Below, piece after piece: positions 15,358 to 23,833 of a stretch of DNA of 64,000 nt. Position 1 is the stretch's first letter. Every line of letters starts with the position of its first letter. The notes under the pieces were generated by a model. That model ran no database searches and was not told where the DNA came from. It worked only from the letters and a program-made list of their open reading frames with translations. This DNA is from an uncultured Lachnospiraceae bacterium (GTDB lineage: Bacteria > Bacillota > Clostridia > Lachnospirales > Lachnospiraceae), in contig CAJTNT010000008.1 of assembly GCA_910577785.1 (NCBI GenBank), forward strand, positions 30,656 through 94,655. The letters run 5' to 3'. Position numbers and translations under genes: made by a program.

Positions 15358-17883
15358 CTATTCCATATACCCTAAAAATACATTTCCTGCTGCCGCAAAC
15401 AGCGCATGGCTGTCCTGCAGCCCCATACGCCGGGTACTATTGGCAGCCGGATCATAAAGGATGGTATTGTGTTCGTCATAGCCCACAATCAGCATCGCCT
15501 CCTGATCCACCATCGCCAATACCGGCGTGCCTAGGCTTACAAAATACAGTACCTGCTCTACCGTACAGCCCGTCAGATCCATTACCTTCTGGGCGGAAAA
15601 AGTCTCCTCCAGGATCTGCCTTGGCGTTTCTCCCTGTGCCAACAGGCCTTGCACATCCAGGCTGATGCCCTTGGCATTTAAGAGGTAGGAAAGGCAGCGC
15701 ACCAGAGAATCCTCCCCCAACTCTGCCGTATCCAGTGATTCTGCGCCAATGGCTGGCTGATTGCCCTTGCGCCCTCTGGACCAAATGCATTTCTGCCCCT
15801 GTCCGATCGCCACGCCCCTGTTTTCATCCGCGCTGGCAATTGCTTCTGTAATCGAAGGTGTGGACAATACAATCTTTCCTGCACTGTAAACGTAATAACT
15901 TCCCTCTGCCTCCCCTGCTTCCAGCTCAACCGTACACGGCTTATCCTGCACGACCTCCCTCGGCACTAACACCCGGGATTTCCTGTTATCCTCCTCGCCG
16001 CCTCCGTCAAAGGCAAGCTGCACCTGTTTTTGCTTTTGCGCGGTCTGAATGGATTCTACGGTCACTGCCTGCGCTTCCAACTGCTGGCTCTTGATGGTAT
16101 CCTGGTCAGCAGCCTGATAATTGCCTGCCACTTTTACCTCACGGTTGAGGAAAATGGCATCCCTGTCCACATAAGCCTTTGTCACATAATAGCCATCTTT
16201 CTGGTATTCCTTTACCACATTTGCATCTTTGTCCTGGATAATAACTTTATACATGGGAAACCTGTCATTCCCTGCCGCATCCTTGTCCACATCCTCTGCC
16301 CGGGCGGCTCCATAGACAAAATCACTTTCCACAAATCCAATCGGCTTTAGATATTCTGCCTTTCCCCCTTCGATCAAACGTTCTTTTTCCCCTTCCAGAT
16401 CCATGGCCTTCAAAGTGTTGGCCTTCCCATCCTGTGCGCCGTCCTGCCATGCCAGAAACCGGCCTTCTTCAGATACAGCATAGCTGTCCGGGCGCAAGCC
16501 CTCCACCAGTTTCCTGACTTCCCCGGATTCCAACGCAATGCCATAGACCTCATTTCCCGCCAGCAGGTAAAAAGTCTGCTGGCTGCTGAGATAAAACAAG
16601 TTTCCCCAGTCTGCTTTCAGCATCTGATAAGATTTATCGGAAGGGATGAACAGCGCCTCCTCAATGGCATTTCCTGTATGGTCATAATGGAACACGCTGA
16701 TCCCCGTCTGCCCCTCGTGGCTGCCCCGGTTCATATAGCCATATACGGCGAAATCAATGTCCCCCTTTTCATCCACCTTCATCACCTCAATCTGGTGGCT
16801 GTCATTGTTGTCCCGGGCAGAAATCCCTTCCTGGCTGCGAAAGCTAAAAATCCTTGAAAAACGCCGGCTGCCCTTATGGTAGCCCCAAAGCTCCCCTTCC
16901 TGCACAAATGCCAAGGTCTCTCCCTTTTCATCGGTCTTATATTCCACCTCATCCGAACGGATGCCCAGCGTCAGCCCTTCCTTGCCGACCAACGCATTCT
17001 CTCCCCGGAAAATCTGGTTCATTGTCCTTTCATAATTGAGCAGGTACATCCTGCTATTCTCACTGTTGTAACGGAGACGGTAATATTCCTCTACATTATA
17101 GTATTCTACCTCACCGTTCTCCCCTGCCGCAGTCAGCACATATTTCAGCACAATCGAATTAAAATAGCTGCCCATTTCCTTAATAGAAGGCACGGGAATT
17201 TCCAAACGCTCTCCCTTAAAGTCCGCCCAGCACACCTGCTTCAGGCTGGAGTGGATCGTCACCTTCTGCAGCGTGCTGTTATCCTCCAGGCCGTCCGGTT
17301 CCAGATAAGTGGCAAGGCTGTCCGCCTGCGCCTCCTGAAACGTCTGCTCGTGAAAATCCAGGGCAAAATCCAGGGACTCCTTCATATAACAATCTTCCAT
17401 CCAGCAGACCCTCGTGTAATAATTGATCGGCTCCTCATTACAGACAAGCGTAAGCATCAGCATATATTCCTGGTTCTTCTCCAGGATATTCTGAAATCGC
17501 AGCGTAAAGGCAAGCTCGCCATTTTCCGCCGAAACGTCCGCCACCTCCCCATCCTCAATCAGCCGCCCTTCCTCCAAAGTCCGCACCTTATAGGATACGT
17601 TTCCGACCGCATTATCATAAGCTTTCACTGCCACCGGCAGCGACAGATCCTCCGACAGCGGCGTAATCGTGTCCCGCATCGTACGAATGTCCATTTCCCC
17701 CCGGTAGCCATACAGTTCATTTACCTGTATGCCCTCTGGCTTCATATAGACCAGCGGCAAGGTCGCTGGCATCATTTCTGAGGTTACATCCATGCTGCTT
17801 GGCCGTGTAATCCCCATCATTACCAGCACCGTCACTCCCATAACACAAATTAATACGATTGCCTTGATGAAACCTTTACGCAT
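15358..17883 (-). CDS. large anchored protein with degenerate C39-like domain
   Basis: An 841-aa protein. The ATG at 17881-17883 overlaps the end of the methyltransferase gene by eight bases, so the two are coupled. A short basic N-terminus and one hydrophobic helix (about residues 7-25) suggest a signal anchor. The middle (about 250-600) contains repeated beta-rich segments like a beta-propeller (ISVFHYDHTGNAIEE; VYGIALESGEVRKL). The final 130 residues resemble the C39-like peptidase fold (GTPVLAMVDQEAMLIVGYDE, ILYDP), but the usual His before the GYD-type strand appears replaced by Met, so it is probably not an active protease. Function unknown; an extracellular sensor or scaffold is a guess. 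Confidence 0.6.
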   Translation of the reverse strand: MRKGFIKAIVLICVMGVTVLVMMGITRPSSMDVTSEMMPATLPLVYMKPEGIQVNELYGYRGEMDIRTMRDTITPLSEDLSLPVAVKAYDNAVGNVSYKVRTLEEGRLIEDGEVADVSAENGELAFTLRFQNILEKNQEYMLMLTLVCNEEPINYYTRVCWMEDCYMKESLDFALDFHEQTFQEAQADSLATYLEPDGLEDNSTLQKVTIHSSLKQVCWADFKGERLEIPVPSIKEMGSYFNSIVLKYVLTAAGENGEVEYYNVEEYYRLRYNSENSRMYLLNYERTMNQIFRGENALVGKEGLTLGIRSDEVEYKTDEKGETLAFVQEGELWGYHKGSRRFSRIFSFRSQEGISARDNNDSHQIEVMKVDEKGDIDFAVYGYMNRGSHEGQTGISVFHYDHTGNAIEEALFIPSDKSYQMLKADWGNLFYLSSQQTFYLLAGNEVYGIALESGEVRKLVEGLRPDSYAVSEEGRFLAWQDGAQDGKANTLKAMDLEGEKERLIEGGKAEYLKPIGFVESDFVYGAARAEDVDKDAAGNDRFPMYKVIIQDKDANVVKEYQKDGYYVTKAYVDRDAIFLNREVKVAGNYQAADQDTIKSQQLEAQAVTVESIQTAQKQKQVQLAFDGGGEEDNRKSRVLVPREVVQDKPCTVELEAGEAEGSYYVYSAGKIVLSTPSITEAIASADENRGVAIGQGQKCIWSRGRKGNQPAIGAESLDTAELGEDSLVRCLSYLLNAKGISLDVQGLLAQGETPRQILEETFSAQKVMDLTGCTVEQVLYFVSLGTPVLAMVDQEAMLIVGYDEHNTILYDPAANSTRRMGLQDSHALFAAAGNVFLGYME

Positions 17884-19132
17884 TCTGCTTTTCTTCCTTT
17901 CTATCCTGCAGTACCGCCAGCATAGGGGACACATGCAGGAATTCCATCACCCTGCGGTATCCCTCCCCTATGCCCTTATCCTCTTCTGCCGCCTGCTCCA
18001 TTTCTGTCTCTTGCCGTCCTGTCTCTTCCCTCTTTTTTGCTGCCGGCTGCAGATTTTCTCCTTGCCGTTTTTCAGCCGCTCCCTTTTTCACAGCACGGAT
18101 TAATATATTCTTGGGCGTATGCTCCATATCAATAAATTCCAGAAGCTGCACCTGATACCCCCTGCTCTCCAGGATCTGCCCCCGCAGCGCGTCTGTCACC
18201 AAGGCGGCCATCCGTTCCTTGATCAGCCCATAACGGAACAATGGCTCCAGCAGCGCATTTTCCATCTGCCCATTTAACTCATGCTGACAGCAGGGCACCG
18301 ACAGAATTACCTTCGCGCCCCAGCGGATAGCCTTGTCCAAGGCATAGTCAGTGGCTGTATCGCAGGCATGGAGCGTCACCACCATATCTACCCGCTCCAC
18401 CTCCTGGAAATGGGCAATATCCCCCACATAGAAATCCAGGCCCTGATAGCCATATTTCCCCGCCAGGCGGCTGCACTCCGCAATCACGTCCTCTTTCAAA
18501 TCCAGTCCGATAATATGCACCTGGTATCCCTTCAATTTCTTCAGGTAATGGTACATGGCAAAGCTCAGGTATGATTTCCCGCATCCAAAGTCTACAATTG
18601 TCACTTCCCTGTCTTTGGGGAGCTGCGGGAGTACGTCCTCAATAAATTCCAAAAAACGGTTGATCTGACGGAACTTATCATATTTGGCATGAATAATCTT
18701 CCCTTCCTGGGACTGCACCCCGAGATCTATCAGAAAACCTACCTTTTCCCCAGGATCCAGGATATACTTTTTCTTTCTATTATGGGATAAATCCACCTCC
18801 CCCATACATCCGCCCCCAGCTTTTTCCTTTACCGTAACCTTTCCCTTCTTGCTAATCAAAACCGTGGCTTGTCCCAGTTGGGAGAAAATATCCAGCTGGC
18901 GATATTCTTCTGCCCATCCCAGAACCGTGTGGATGGCTGTTTCCTTGGGGAAATTCTTATGGTATACCTTATTGCCCAGATATTCGCAGGCCTGAAATGC
19001 CAGCGCCTCTTTTAACAGCACCGGGCGAAGGCTGATTTTGGCAGCCTTCTTGCGGTCTCTGGGGTTGCTGATAATCATTTTCTTTAGATTCTCATTCAGA
19101 TATTTTTCTAGAACTTCCTGCAATCTTTCCAT
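17876..19132 (-). CDS. SAM-dependent methyltransferase (RRNAD1/METTL25-like)
   Basis: A 418-aa protein. Residues about 170-300 form a Rossmann methyltransferase with motif I VDFGCGKSYLSFAMYHYL, motif II (HIIGLDLKEDVI) and a downstream VTLHACDTATDYAL and SVPCCQHELN, features of the methyltransferase group that includes RRNAD1 and METTL25 proteins. The first 130 residues are an extra helical domain. The last 70 residues are a charged Glu/Lys/Gln-rich tail without recognisable fold. The substrate is not known from sequence; an RNA or small molecule is possible. It begins the unit with the coupled 841-aa surface protein. Confidence 0.8.
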   Translation of the reverse strand: MERLQEVLEKYLNENLKKMIISNPRDRKKAAKISLRPVLLKEALAFQACEYLGNKVYHKNFPKETAIHTVLGWAEEYRQLDIFSQLGQATVLISKKGKVTVKEKAGGGCMGEVDLSHNRKKKYILDPGEKVGFLIDLGVQSQEGKIIHAKYDKFRQINRFLEFIEDVLPQLPKDREVTIVDFGCGKSYLSFAMYHYLKKLKGYQVHIIGLDLKEDVIAECSRLAGKYGYQGLDFYVGDIAHFQEVERVDMVVTLHACDTATDYALDKAIRWGAKVILSVPCCQHELNGQMENALLEPLFRYGLIKERMAALVTDALRGQILESRGYQVQLLEFIDMEHTPKNILIRAVKKGAAEKRQGENLQPAAKKREETGRQETEMEQAAEEDKGIGEGYRRVMEFLHVSPMLAVLQDRKEEKQNA

Positions 19133-19329
19133 AAGCGAAACCTTTCTCTATTTTGTGTATTGGGAAATAATATGTGATATTTTAGCAGCCGTTTCGTGTC
19201 TCTTTCATGCCTGCCTTGTATATGGAACCGCACGTCTAACATGCCTGTCTCGTATAGCGAACGGTACAGCTTTTTCCTGCCTCGTATAGCGACTCGTAAA
19301 TCGGGTGGAAATGTATTTTTATTTTCCAG

Positions 19330-19404
19330 AACGATTCGCTATGGAAGGAGGAAGGCCACAGCAGAAACGCGCTCCCGCTCTGAGCGGGATGTAGCAGTAC
19401 TAAG
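19330..19404 (-). repeat. 75-bp dispersed repeat, copy A
   Basis: Read on the minus strand, this segment matches 31633-31707 at 60 of 75 positions without a gap. Both copies keep an open frame giving L-V-L-L-(x)6-7-S-A-F-L-L-x-P. It lies in the 473-base gap between the methyltransferase and the hypothetical protein gene. The rest of that gap has three imperfect direct repeats containing TGCCTG and TCGTATAGCGA near 19207-19290 and no convincing gene. Confidence 0.75.
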
Positions 19405-19605
19405 CCCGAAAACACCATGCCAGATACTGACATCCCTTTAAGGTTTCCTTATTCCTGCCTGCGCTTTGGCATATAAGGATCCCTTTGGATTTCCTTATGT
19501 GGCTCTCCTCTTTCCTCCGCTACGAAATAAAAATCTGCTGCTTCCCCCTTGCAAAAACGGGAATTTTCTAGCTTGTAAAATATTGTGGCTTATGCCCGCC
19601 AATAA

Positions 19606-20334
19606 CTACCACCAGCGGTGGCATCGTTTATGGCGGCATCTGCGCTGGTACATTTCATTATATAAGAGCACTTCTATCAAGTTCTGCAGGCCATTGCCTG
19701 GAGGCGGAGGCGGCATCCCTGGGCCTCCTGGCGGCCTTCCCGGGTTCCAGCCTGGACCTCCCGGCGGCCTTCCCGGGTTCCAGCCTGGGCCTCCCGGCGG
19801 CCTTCCCGGGTTCCAGCCTGGACCTCCTGGCGGTCTTCCTGGACCTCCTGGGCGCATTTGGGATACCAATGTACCCTCCAATGGGAGTTCCTCTGCCTGC
19901 ATATCGCCTTCATACCGTTCCTCTTCATATTGTTCTGCCTCATAGGCTCCTGTCTCGTATTGCTCCGCCTCATACTGCCCCGCCTCATACTGCCCCGCTT
20001 CGTATTCCCCTGTATCATATGCCTCTCCTGTGAGATCCGTCTTTTGTATCGCCATGCTGTTATAAATCCTGTTTACAATCTGGTTCAGCATTACCTTATC
20101 TGGATATTCGTCGAACATCAGGCTTCCTTCATATTCCATCTTATCACATTCATCTTCCACCATCGTCTGAATAGAGCGCACTTCCTTGGGATACATATCC
20201 TTCAGCTTCCGCATATCCCTCTCATACTCCAGCTCTTCCATATACACGCTCTGCATCGGATATGCCATATAAAAAGGCATTTTGGATACGTTCCCGTCTG
20301 CAATCCCGTAGAACATCCTCTGTTTATAGTCCAC
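19606..20334 (-). CDS. hypothetical protein with Tyr/Glu and Pro/Gly repeats
   Basis: A 242-aa protein, not recognised by function. The GTG at 20332-20334, seven bases after GGGAG, is preferred; an ATG six codons later has no usable site. The first 100 residues are an ordered acidic domain (EELEYERDMRKLKDMYPKEV; MFDEYPDKVMLNQIVNRIY). Then come short tandem repeats of the EAGQYEAEQYE kind and, near residues 175-220, three to four copies of an 11-residue unit GPGWNPGRPPG, encoded by about 33-bp DNA repeats at 19726-19850. The C-terminus has a His/Arg/Cys-rich end. Such layouts occur in coat or matrix-associated proteins of spore formers, but this is only a suggestion. Confidence 0.6.
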   Translation of the reverse strand: MDYKQRMFYGIADGNVSKMPFYMAYPMQSVYMEELEYERDMRKLKDMYPKEVRSIQTMVEDECDKMEYEGSLMFDEYPDKVMLNQIVNRIYNSMAIQKTDLTGEAYDTGEYEAGQYEAGQYEAEQYETGAYEAEQYEEERYEGDMQAEELPLEGTLVSQMRPGGPGRPPGGPGWNPGRPPGGPGWNPGRPPGGPGWNPGRPPGGPGMPPPPPGNGLQNLIEVLLYNEMYQRRCRHKRCHRWW

Positions 20335-20655
20335 AGCTTTTCTCCCAATTTCCTGTTTTCTACTATTGTATGCCTCTTCTCCATTTCTGCTACAATGCCA
20401 CACACACCGCTGCCAAATGCCCACATACCCCTGCATCTTATTCGCCTGTTATCCGCCTAACCTTCCTCCAATTTCCACCAGTATAACACACCCCCTCCCA
20501 TTTTGCCACTGCCCTGTTTAAAAAAGATAGCATAACAATTCAGGGCGATATTCAGAGTTTTGCCGCGCAAAAATCATCACCTCTCCCCCTCTCAACAAAT
20601 TTATACAAATTTTATAATTTTTAAGAAAATTTCCATAGGATTTTGTCTATAACAC

Positions 20656-20664
20656 TGGTATAAT
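20656..20664 (+). promoter_or_regulatory. extended -10 promoter of the kinase/regulator pair
   Basis: TGGTATAAT, an extended -10 hexamer, lies about 68 bases upstream of the histidine kinase start in AT-rich sequence; no good -35 is seen. The 397-base gap between the divergent genes otherwise holds only AT-rich DNA. Confidence 0.5.
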
Positions 20665-20731
20665 ACTATTGTTCCTACTAGAATCCTATAAAAATAGCTC
20701 TTAACGAACTGATTTTTGGAGAAGGACTCCT

Positions 20732-22219
20732 ATGAAATTACGAACCAGACTAATAATTTCGTTCTGTATCATTATATTCGTCCCCGTGCTGCTGGCAGTC
20801 GCTACCATGTGGGGCTTTGGCCGCTACCAGATGCGGACGCTCCGCCATATTTACAATATGGATGGAAACGCATATGATTACTTTGTCAATTCCTTTAAGG
20901 TACTCAGCCAATTCACCAAGGATACGTATGAATCCTTGCAGCAGGTAGCCAAGGATACCCCAGATAAGCTGTCCGATCCCTCATACTTAGATCAGGTCAA
21001 CCAGGATTTATCCACCAAGTATTCCTACCTGATTGTCCGTAAGGATCAGGCGCTTATCTACACAGGCTTTGGAAATGGCCCCGCCCTGGAAGATCTGCTC
21101 CCAGAATACGATGGCGAGGCTTCCCCTAACCCGGAATCTGTCTCTTATCTGGACGGCGAGGAACAGTCCCTGGTGCGGCAAATTGACTTCCATTTCAGCG
21201 ATGGCCAGGAAGGAAGCCTGTTTATTGTCACTGCCATGGAACAGATTCTTCCTGAAGTAAAAGGCATCTTAATAGATTTGCTGATTTCTGTCGTGCTGAT
21301 TTTGGTCTTTACCGCCGGCATGCTGACCATCTGGATTTACCAGGGAATTATCAACCCCATCCGCAAACTGAAGTCTGCTGCCCAGAACATCAAGGACGGC
21401 AACCTGGATTTCCATATGGAACCCTCCAAACAGGACGAAATCGGGGAATTGTGCCAGGCCTTTGAGGAGATGCGTTTCCGCCTGAAGGAATCCGCGGAAG
21501 AGAAGGTTTCCGGCGAAAAGGAGAATAAGATACTCATCCGCAATATTTCCCATGACTTAAAGACCCCCATCACCGCTATCAAGGGCTATGTGGAGGGCAT
21601 CATGGACGGCGTGGCCGACACGCCGGAGAAGCAGGACAAATATATCCGCACCATTTACAATAAGGCCAATGAGATGGATAAGCTGATTGACGAGCTGACC
21701 CTCTACTCTAACATCGACACCAACCGCATCCCCTACAACTTTAACCGTATCAATGTAGCGGATTACTTTGACGACTGTGTGGATGAAGTAGGCCTGGACT
21801 TAGAATCCAAAAATATCAAACTAACCTATATTGATTATGCAGACAAGGATGTCCTAATCATCGCAGACCCGGAACAGCTCCGTCGGGTCATCCACAATAT
21901 CATTGGCAACTCCATCAAATACCTGGATAAACAGCAAGGATTTATCAGCATCCGCATCCGGGACGTGGGGGATTTTATCCAAGTGGAAATTGAAGATAAT
22001 GGGAAGGGCATTGCTGCAAAAGACTTGCCCTATATTTTTGACCGCTTTTACCGCACGGACGAGTCCCGCAATTCCTCCACTGGGGGCAGCGGCATCGGCC
22101 TCTCCATCGTCAAGAAGATTATTGAAGACCACGGCGGCAAAATCTGGGCAAACAGCAAAGAAGGAACCGGTACAATTATGTATTTCGTAATCCGCAAATA
22201 TCAGGAGGTAGCAAATTGA
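20732..22219 (+). CDS. sensor histidine kinase
   Basis: A 495-aa membrane kinase with a GGAGAAGGAC site before its ATG. Two membrane helices (about residues 8-28 and 184-206) enclose an extracellular sensor domain of about 155 residues. A HAMP domain follows, then HisKA with the phospho-acceptor His in NISHDLKTPITAIKGY (about residue 273), and a HATPase domain with the N box (NIIGNSIKYLD), DNGKGI and GGSGIGLSIV. It should phosphorylate the response regulator encoded four bases inside its end (22216). The sensed signal is not evident. Length and layout are ordinary for the PhoR/VicK-like group. Confidence 0.93.
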   Translation: MKLRTRLIISFCIIIFVPVLLAVATMWGFGRYQMRTLRHIYNMDGNAYDYFVNSFKVLSQFTKDTYESLQQVAKDTPDKLSDPSYLDQVNQDLSTKYSYLIVRKDQALIYTGFGNGPALEDLLPEYDGEASPNPESVSYLDGEEQSLVRQIDFHFSDGQEGSLFIVTAMEQILPEVKGILIDLLISVVLILVFTAGMLTIWIYQGIINPIRKLKSAAQNIKDGNLDFHMEPSKQDEIGELCQAFEEMRFRLKESAEEKVSGEKENKILIRNISHDLKTPITAIKGYVEGIMDGVADTPEKQDKYIRTIYNKANEMDKLIDELTLYSNIDTNRIPYNFNRINVADYFDDCVDEVGLDLESKNIKLTYIDYADKDVLIIADPEQLRRVIHNIIGNSIKYLDKQQGFISIRIRDVGDFIQVEIEDNGKGIAAKDLPYIFDRFYRTDESRNSSTGGSGIGLSIVKKIIEDHGGKIWANSKEGTGTIMYFVIRKYQEVAN

Positions 22220-22905
22220 GCAAAGTATTAATTATTGAAGACGAAGTGGCAATTGCCGACCTCGAAAAGGACTATCTGGAATTAAGCGGCTTTTCTGTAG
22301 AAATTGAGAATAATGGGAACCAAGGCCTGCTGCGAGCCCTGAAGGAAGATTTCGATATGTACATCCTGGATCTTATGCTGCCTGGCGTAGACGGCTTTGA
22401 AATCTGCAAGCAGATCCGGGAGAATAAAAATACGCCCATCCTGATGGTATCTGCCAAAAAGGACGACATTGACAAGATCCGCGGTTTGGGGCTGGGCGCA
22501 GACGATTATATCACTAAGCCCTTCTCCCCCAGCGAGCTGGTCGCCCGGGTGAAAGCCCATCTCTCCCGTTATGAACGCCTCATCAACAGCAATGTGCAGG
22601 AGAATGACATCATTGAAATCCGCGGCCTGAAGATTGACAAAACCGCCCGCCGCGTATGGGTCAACGATGTGGAGAAGCAGTTCACCACCAAGGAATTTGA
22701 CCTGCTGGCCTTCCTTGCCCAGAACCCGAACCGCGTCTTCTCCAAGGAAGAGCTGTTCAGTGAAATCTGGGATCTGGAATCCGTAGGGGATATTGCCACC
22801 GTTACGGTGCATATCAAGAAGATCCGTGAAAAAATCGAATACAACACCACCAAGCCGCAGTATATTGAGACTATCTGGGGCGTTGGCTATCGGTTTAAAG
22901 TATAA
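22216..22905 (+). CDS. OmpR/PhoB-family response regulator
   Basis: A 229-aa regulator overlapping the end of the kinase gene by four bases; the start is TTG (22216-22218) after AGGAGG. It has a receiver domain with the phospho-acceptor Asp in MYILDLMLPG (about residue 51), Lys in ITKPFSPSELVARV, and a C-terminal winged helix (TTKEFDLLAFLAQNP; TVTVHIKKIREKIE). It is the partner of the upstream sensor kinase and should bind DNA as a dimer; targets cannot be told from the sequence. Confidence 0.93.
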   Translation: MSKVLIIEDEVAIADLEKDYLELSGFSVEIENNGNQGLLRALKEDFDMYILDLMLPGVDGFEICKQIRENKNTPILMVSAKKDDIDKIRGLGLGADDYITKPFSPSELVARVKAHLSRYERLINSNVQENDIIEIRGLKIDKTARRVWVNDVEKQFTTKEFDLLAFLAQNPNRVFSKEELFSEIWDLESVGDIATVTVHIKKIREKIEYNTTKPQYIETIWGVGYRFKV

Positions 22906-22954
22906 TCCGAAGTTCCTATTCCTTTAACCGTAAATCAGGAATATCTTTTATAAA

Positions 22955-22976
22955 GGCAGGGATCTGTATCCCTGCC
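22955..22976. terminator. bidirectional hairpin terminator
   Basis: A perfect 9-bp stem (GGCAGGGAT / ATCCCTGCC) with a 4-base loop lies between the convergent regulator genes ending at 22905 and 23058. T-rich sequence follows on both sides, more clearly on the minus strand. Confidence 0.75.
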
Positions 22977-23057
22977 TTATTGCAGCATCCTCTTACCTTG
23001 GCCTTCTTCCGGAAAAGGCAGCTCTTTCGTAAAATAACATCCCTCTTTTCTGCTCCC

Positions 23058-23831
23058 TTACAAATGCTTCCTGTACTTACTCGGCGAGATCCCTGTACTT
23101 TTCTTAAACACTTTTGTAAAATAATAATAATCCTTATACCCCACCATCTCCGCAACCTGTTCCACAGAAAGCCTCTCGTCTGCCAGCAGTTCTTTGGCCT
23201 TCTGTATGCGTTTCGACGTTAAATACTTGGTAAATGACATCCCCTGCATTTCCTTAAGTTTGACGCTTAAGCGGCTTTCACTGATATGGTATTTCTTTGC
23301 CAGCCCCTGTAGCGTTATCTCTTCCTGATAGGATTCCTGAATCTCCATAACAATCTGCTGCATAACGCTAATTATTTCCTCGGACTCCCTCCCCTCTCCC
23401 TTGCTCTCCTGGCAATCTCTTCCTTCCCAACTTCCTCCTTCTGCTTCCCCACCCTTCGCTTCCCACCGCCTTATTATTTTCCCCAAAGCCTCCTGCAGCC
23501 TTTCTGGCTCCACCGGCTTGAGCAGATAATCCTTTGCCCCATACCGCAGCGCCGCCTGGGCATAGGAGAACTCGGCATAGCCGCTCAGTATAATCACATC
23601 CACATCCAGCCCCTTTTCCTGGACTTGCTGCAGCAGCTGCACTCCGCTCAGCCCTGGCATCCGTATATCCGTAATCAATATCTGCGGCCTTTTCTCTTCC
23701 AATTCCTGCAGCGCCACAATCCCATTCTCTGCCTCCCCCACAACCCGCAAAGGCAGCTGCGACCTGGCAATCAGCTTTTTCAGGCCAATCAGTTCCCATG
23801 TCTCATCATCCGCCAAAACAATGTCATACAT
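23058..23831 (-). CDS. YesN-type AraC-family response regulator
   Basis: A 257-aa protein with a receiver domain (LADDETWELIGL; phospho-acceptor Asp55 in ILITDIRMPG; Lys in YLLKPVEPERL) and a C-terminal AraC helix-turn-helix pair (LAKKYHISESRLSVKLKEM; VAEMVGYKDYYYFTKVFKK). A Gly/Glu/Ser-rich linker joins them. It starts two bases downstream of the YesM-type kinase gene and lies near a sugar-binding lipoprotein, the usual arrangement of YesMN systems that control carbohydrate ABC transporters. The permease genes themselves are not in this stretch. Confidence 0.92.
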   Translation of the reverse strand: MYDIVLADDETWELIGLKKLIARSQLPLRVVGEAENGIVALQELEEKRPQILITDIRMPGLSGVQLLQQVQEKGLDVDVIILSGYAEFSYAQAALRYGAKDYLLKPVEPERLQEALGKIIRRWEAKGGEAEGGSWEGRDCQESKGEGRESEEIISVMQQIVMEIQESYQEEITLQGLAKKYHISESRLSVKLKEMQGMSFTKYLTSKRIQKAKELLADERLSVEQVAEMVGYKDYYYFTKVFKKSTGISPSKYRKHL

Positions 23832-23833
23832 CG

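Noticed and set aside
19236..19433. 65-aa ORF across repeat copy A
   Set aside because: The only conserved part is the dispersed repeat; the rest has no similarity to copy B and no context.
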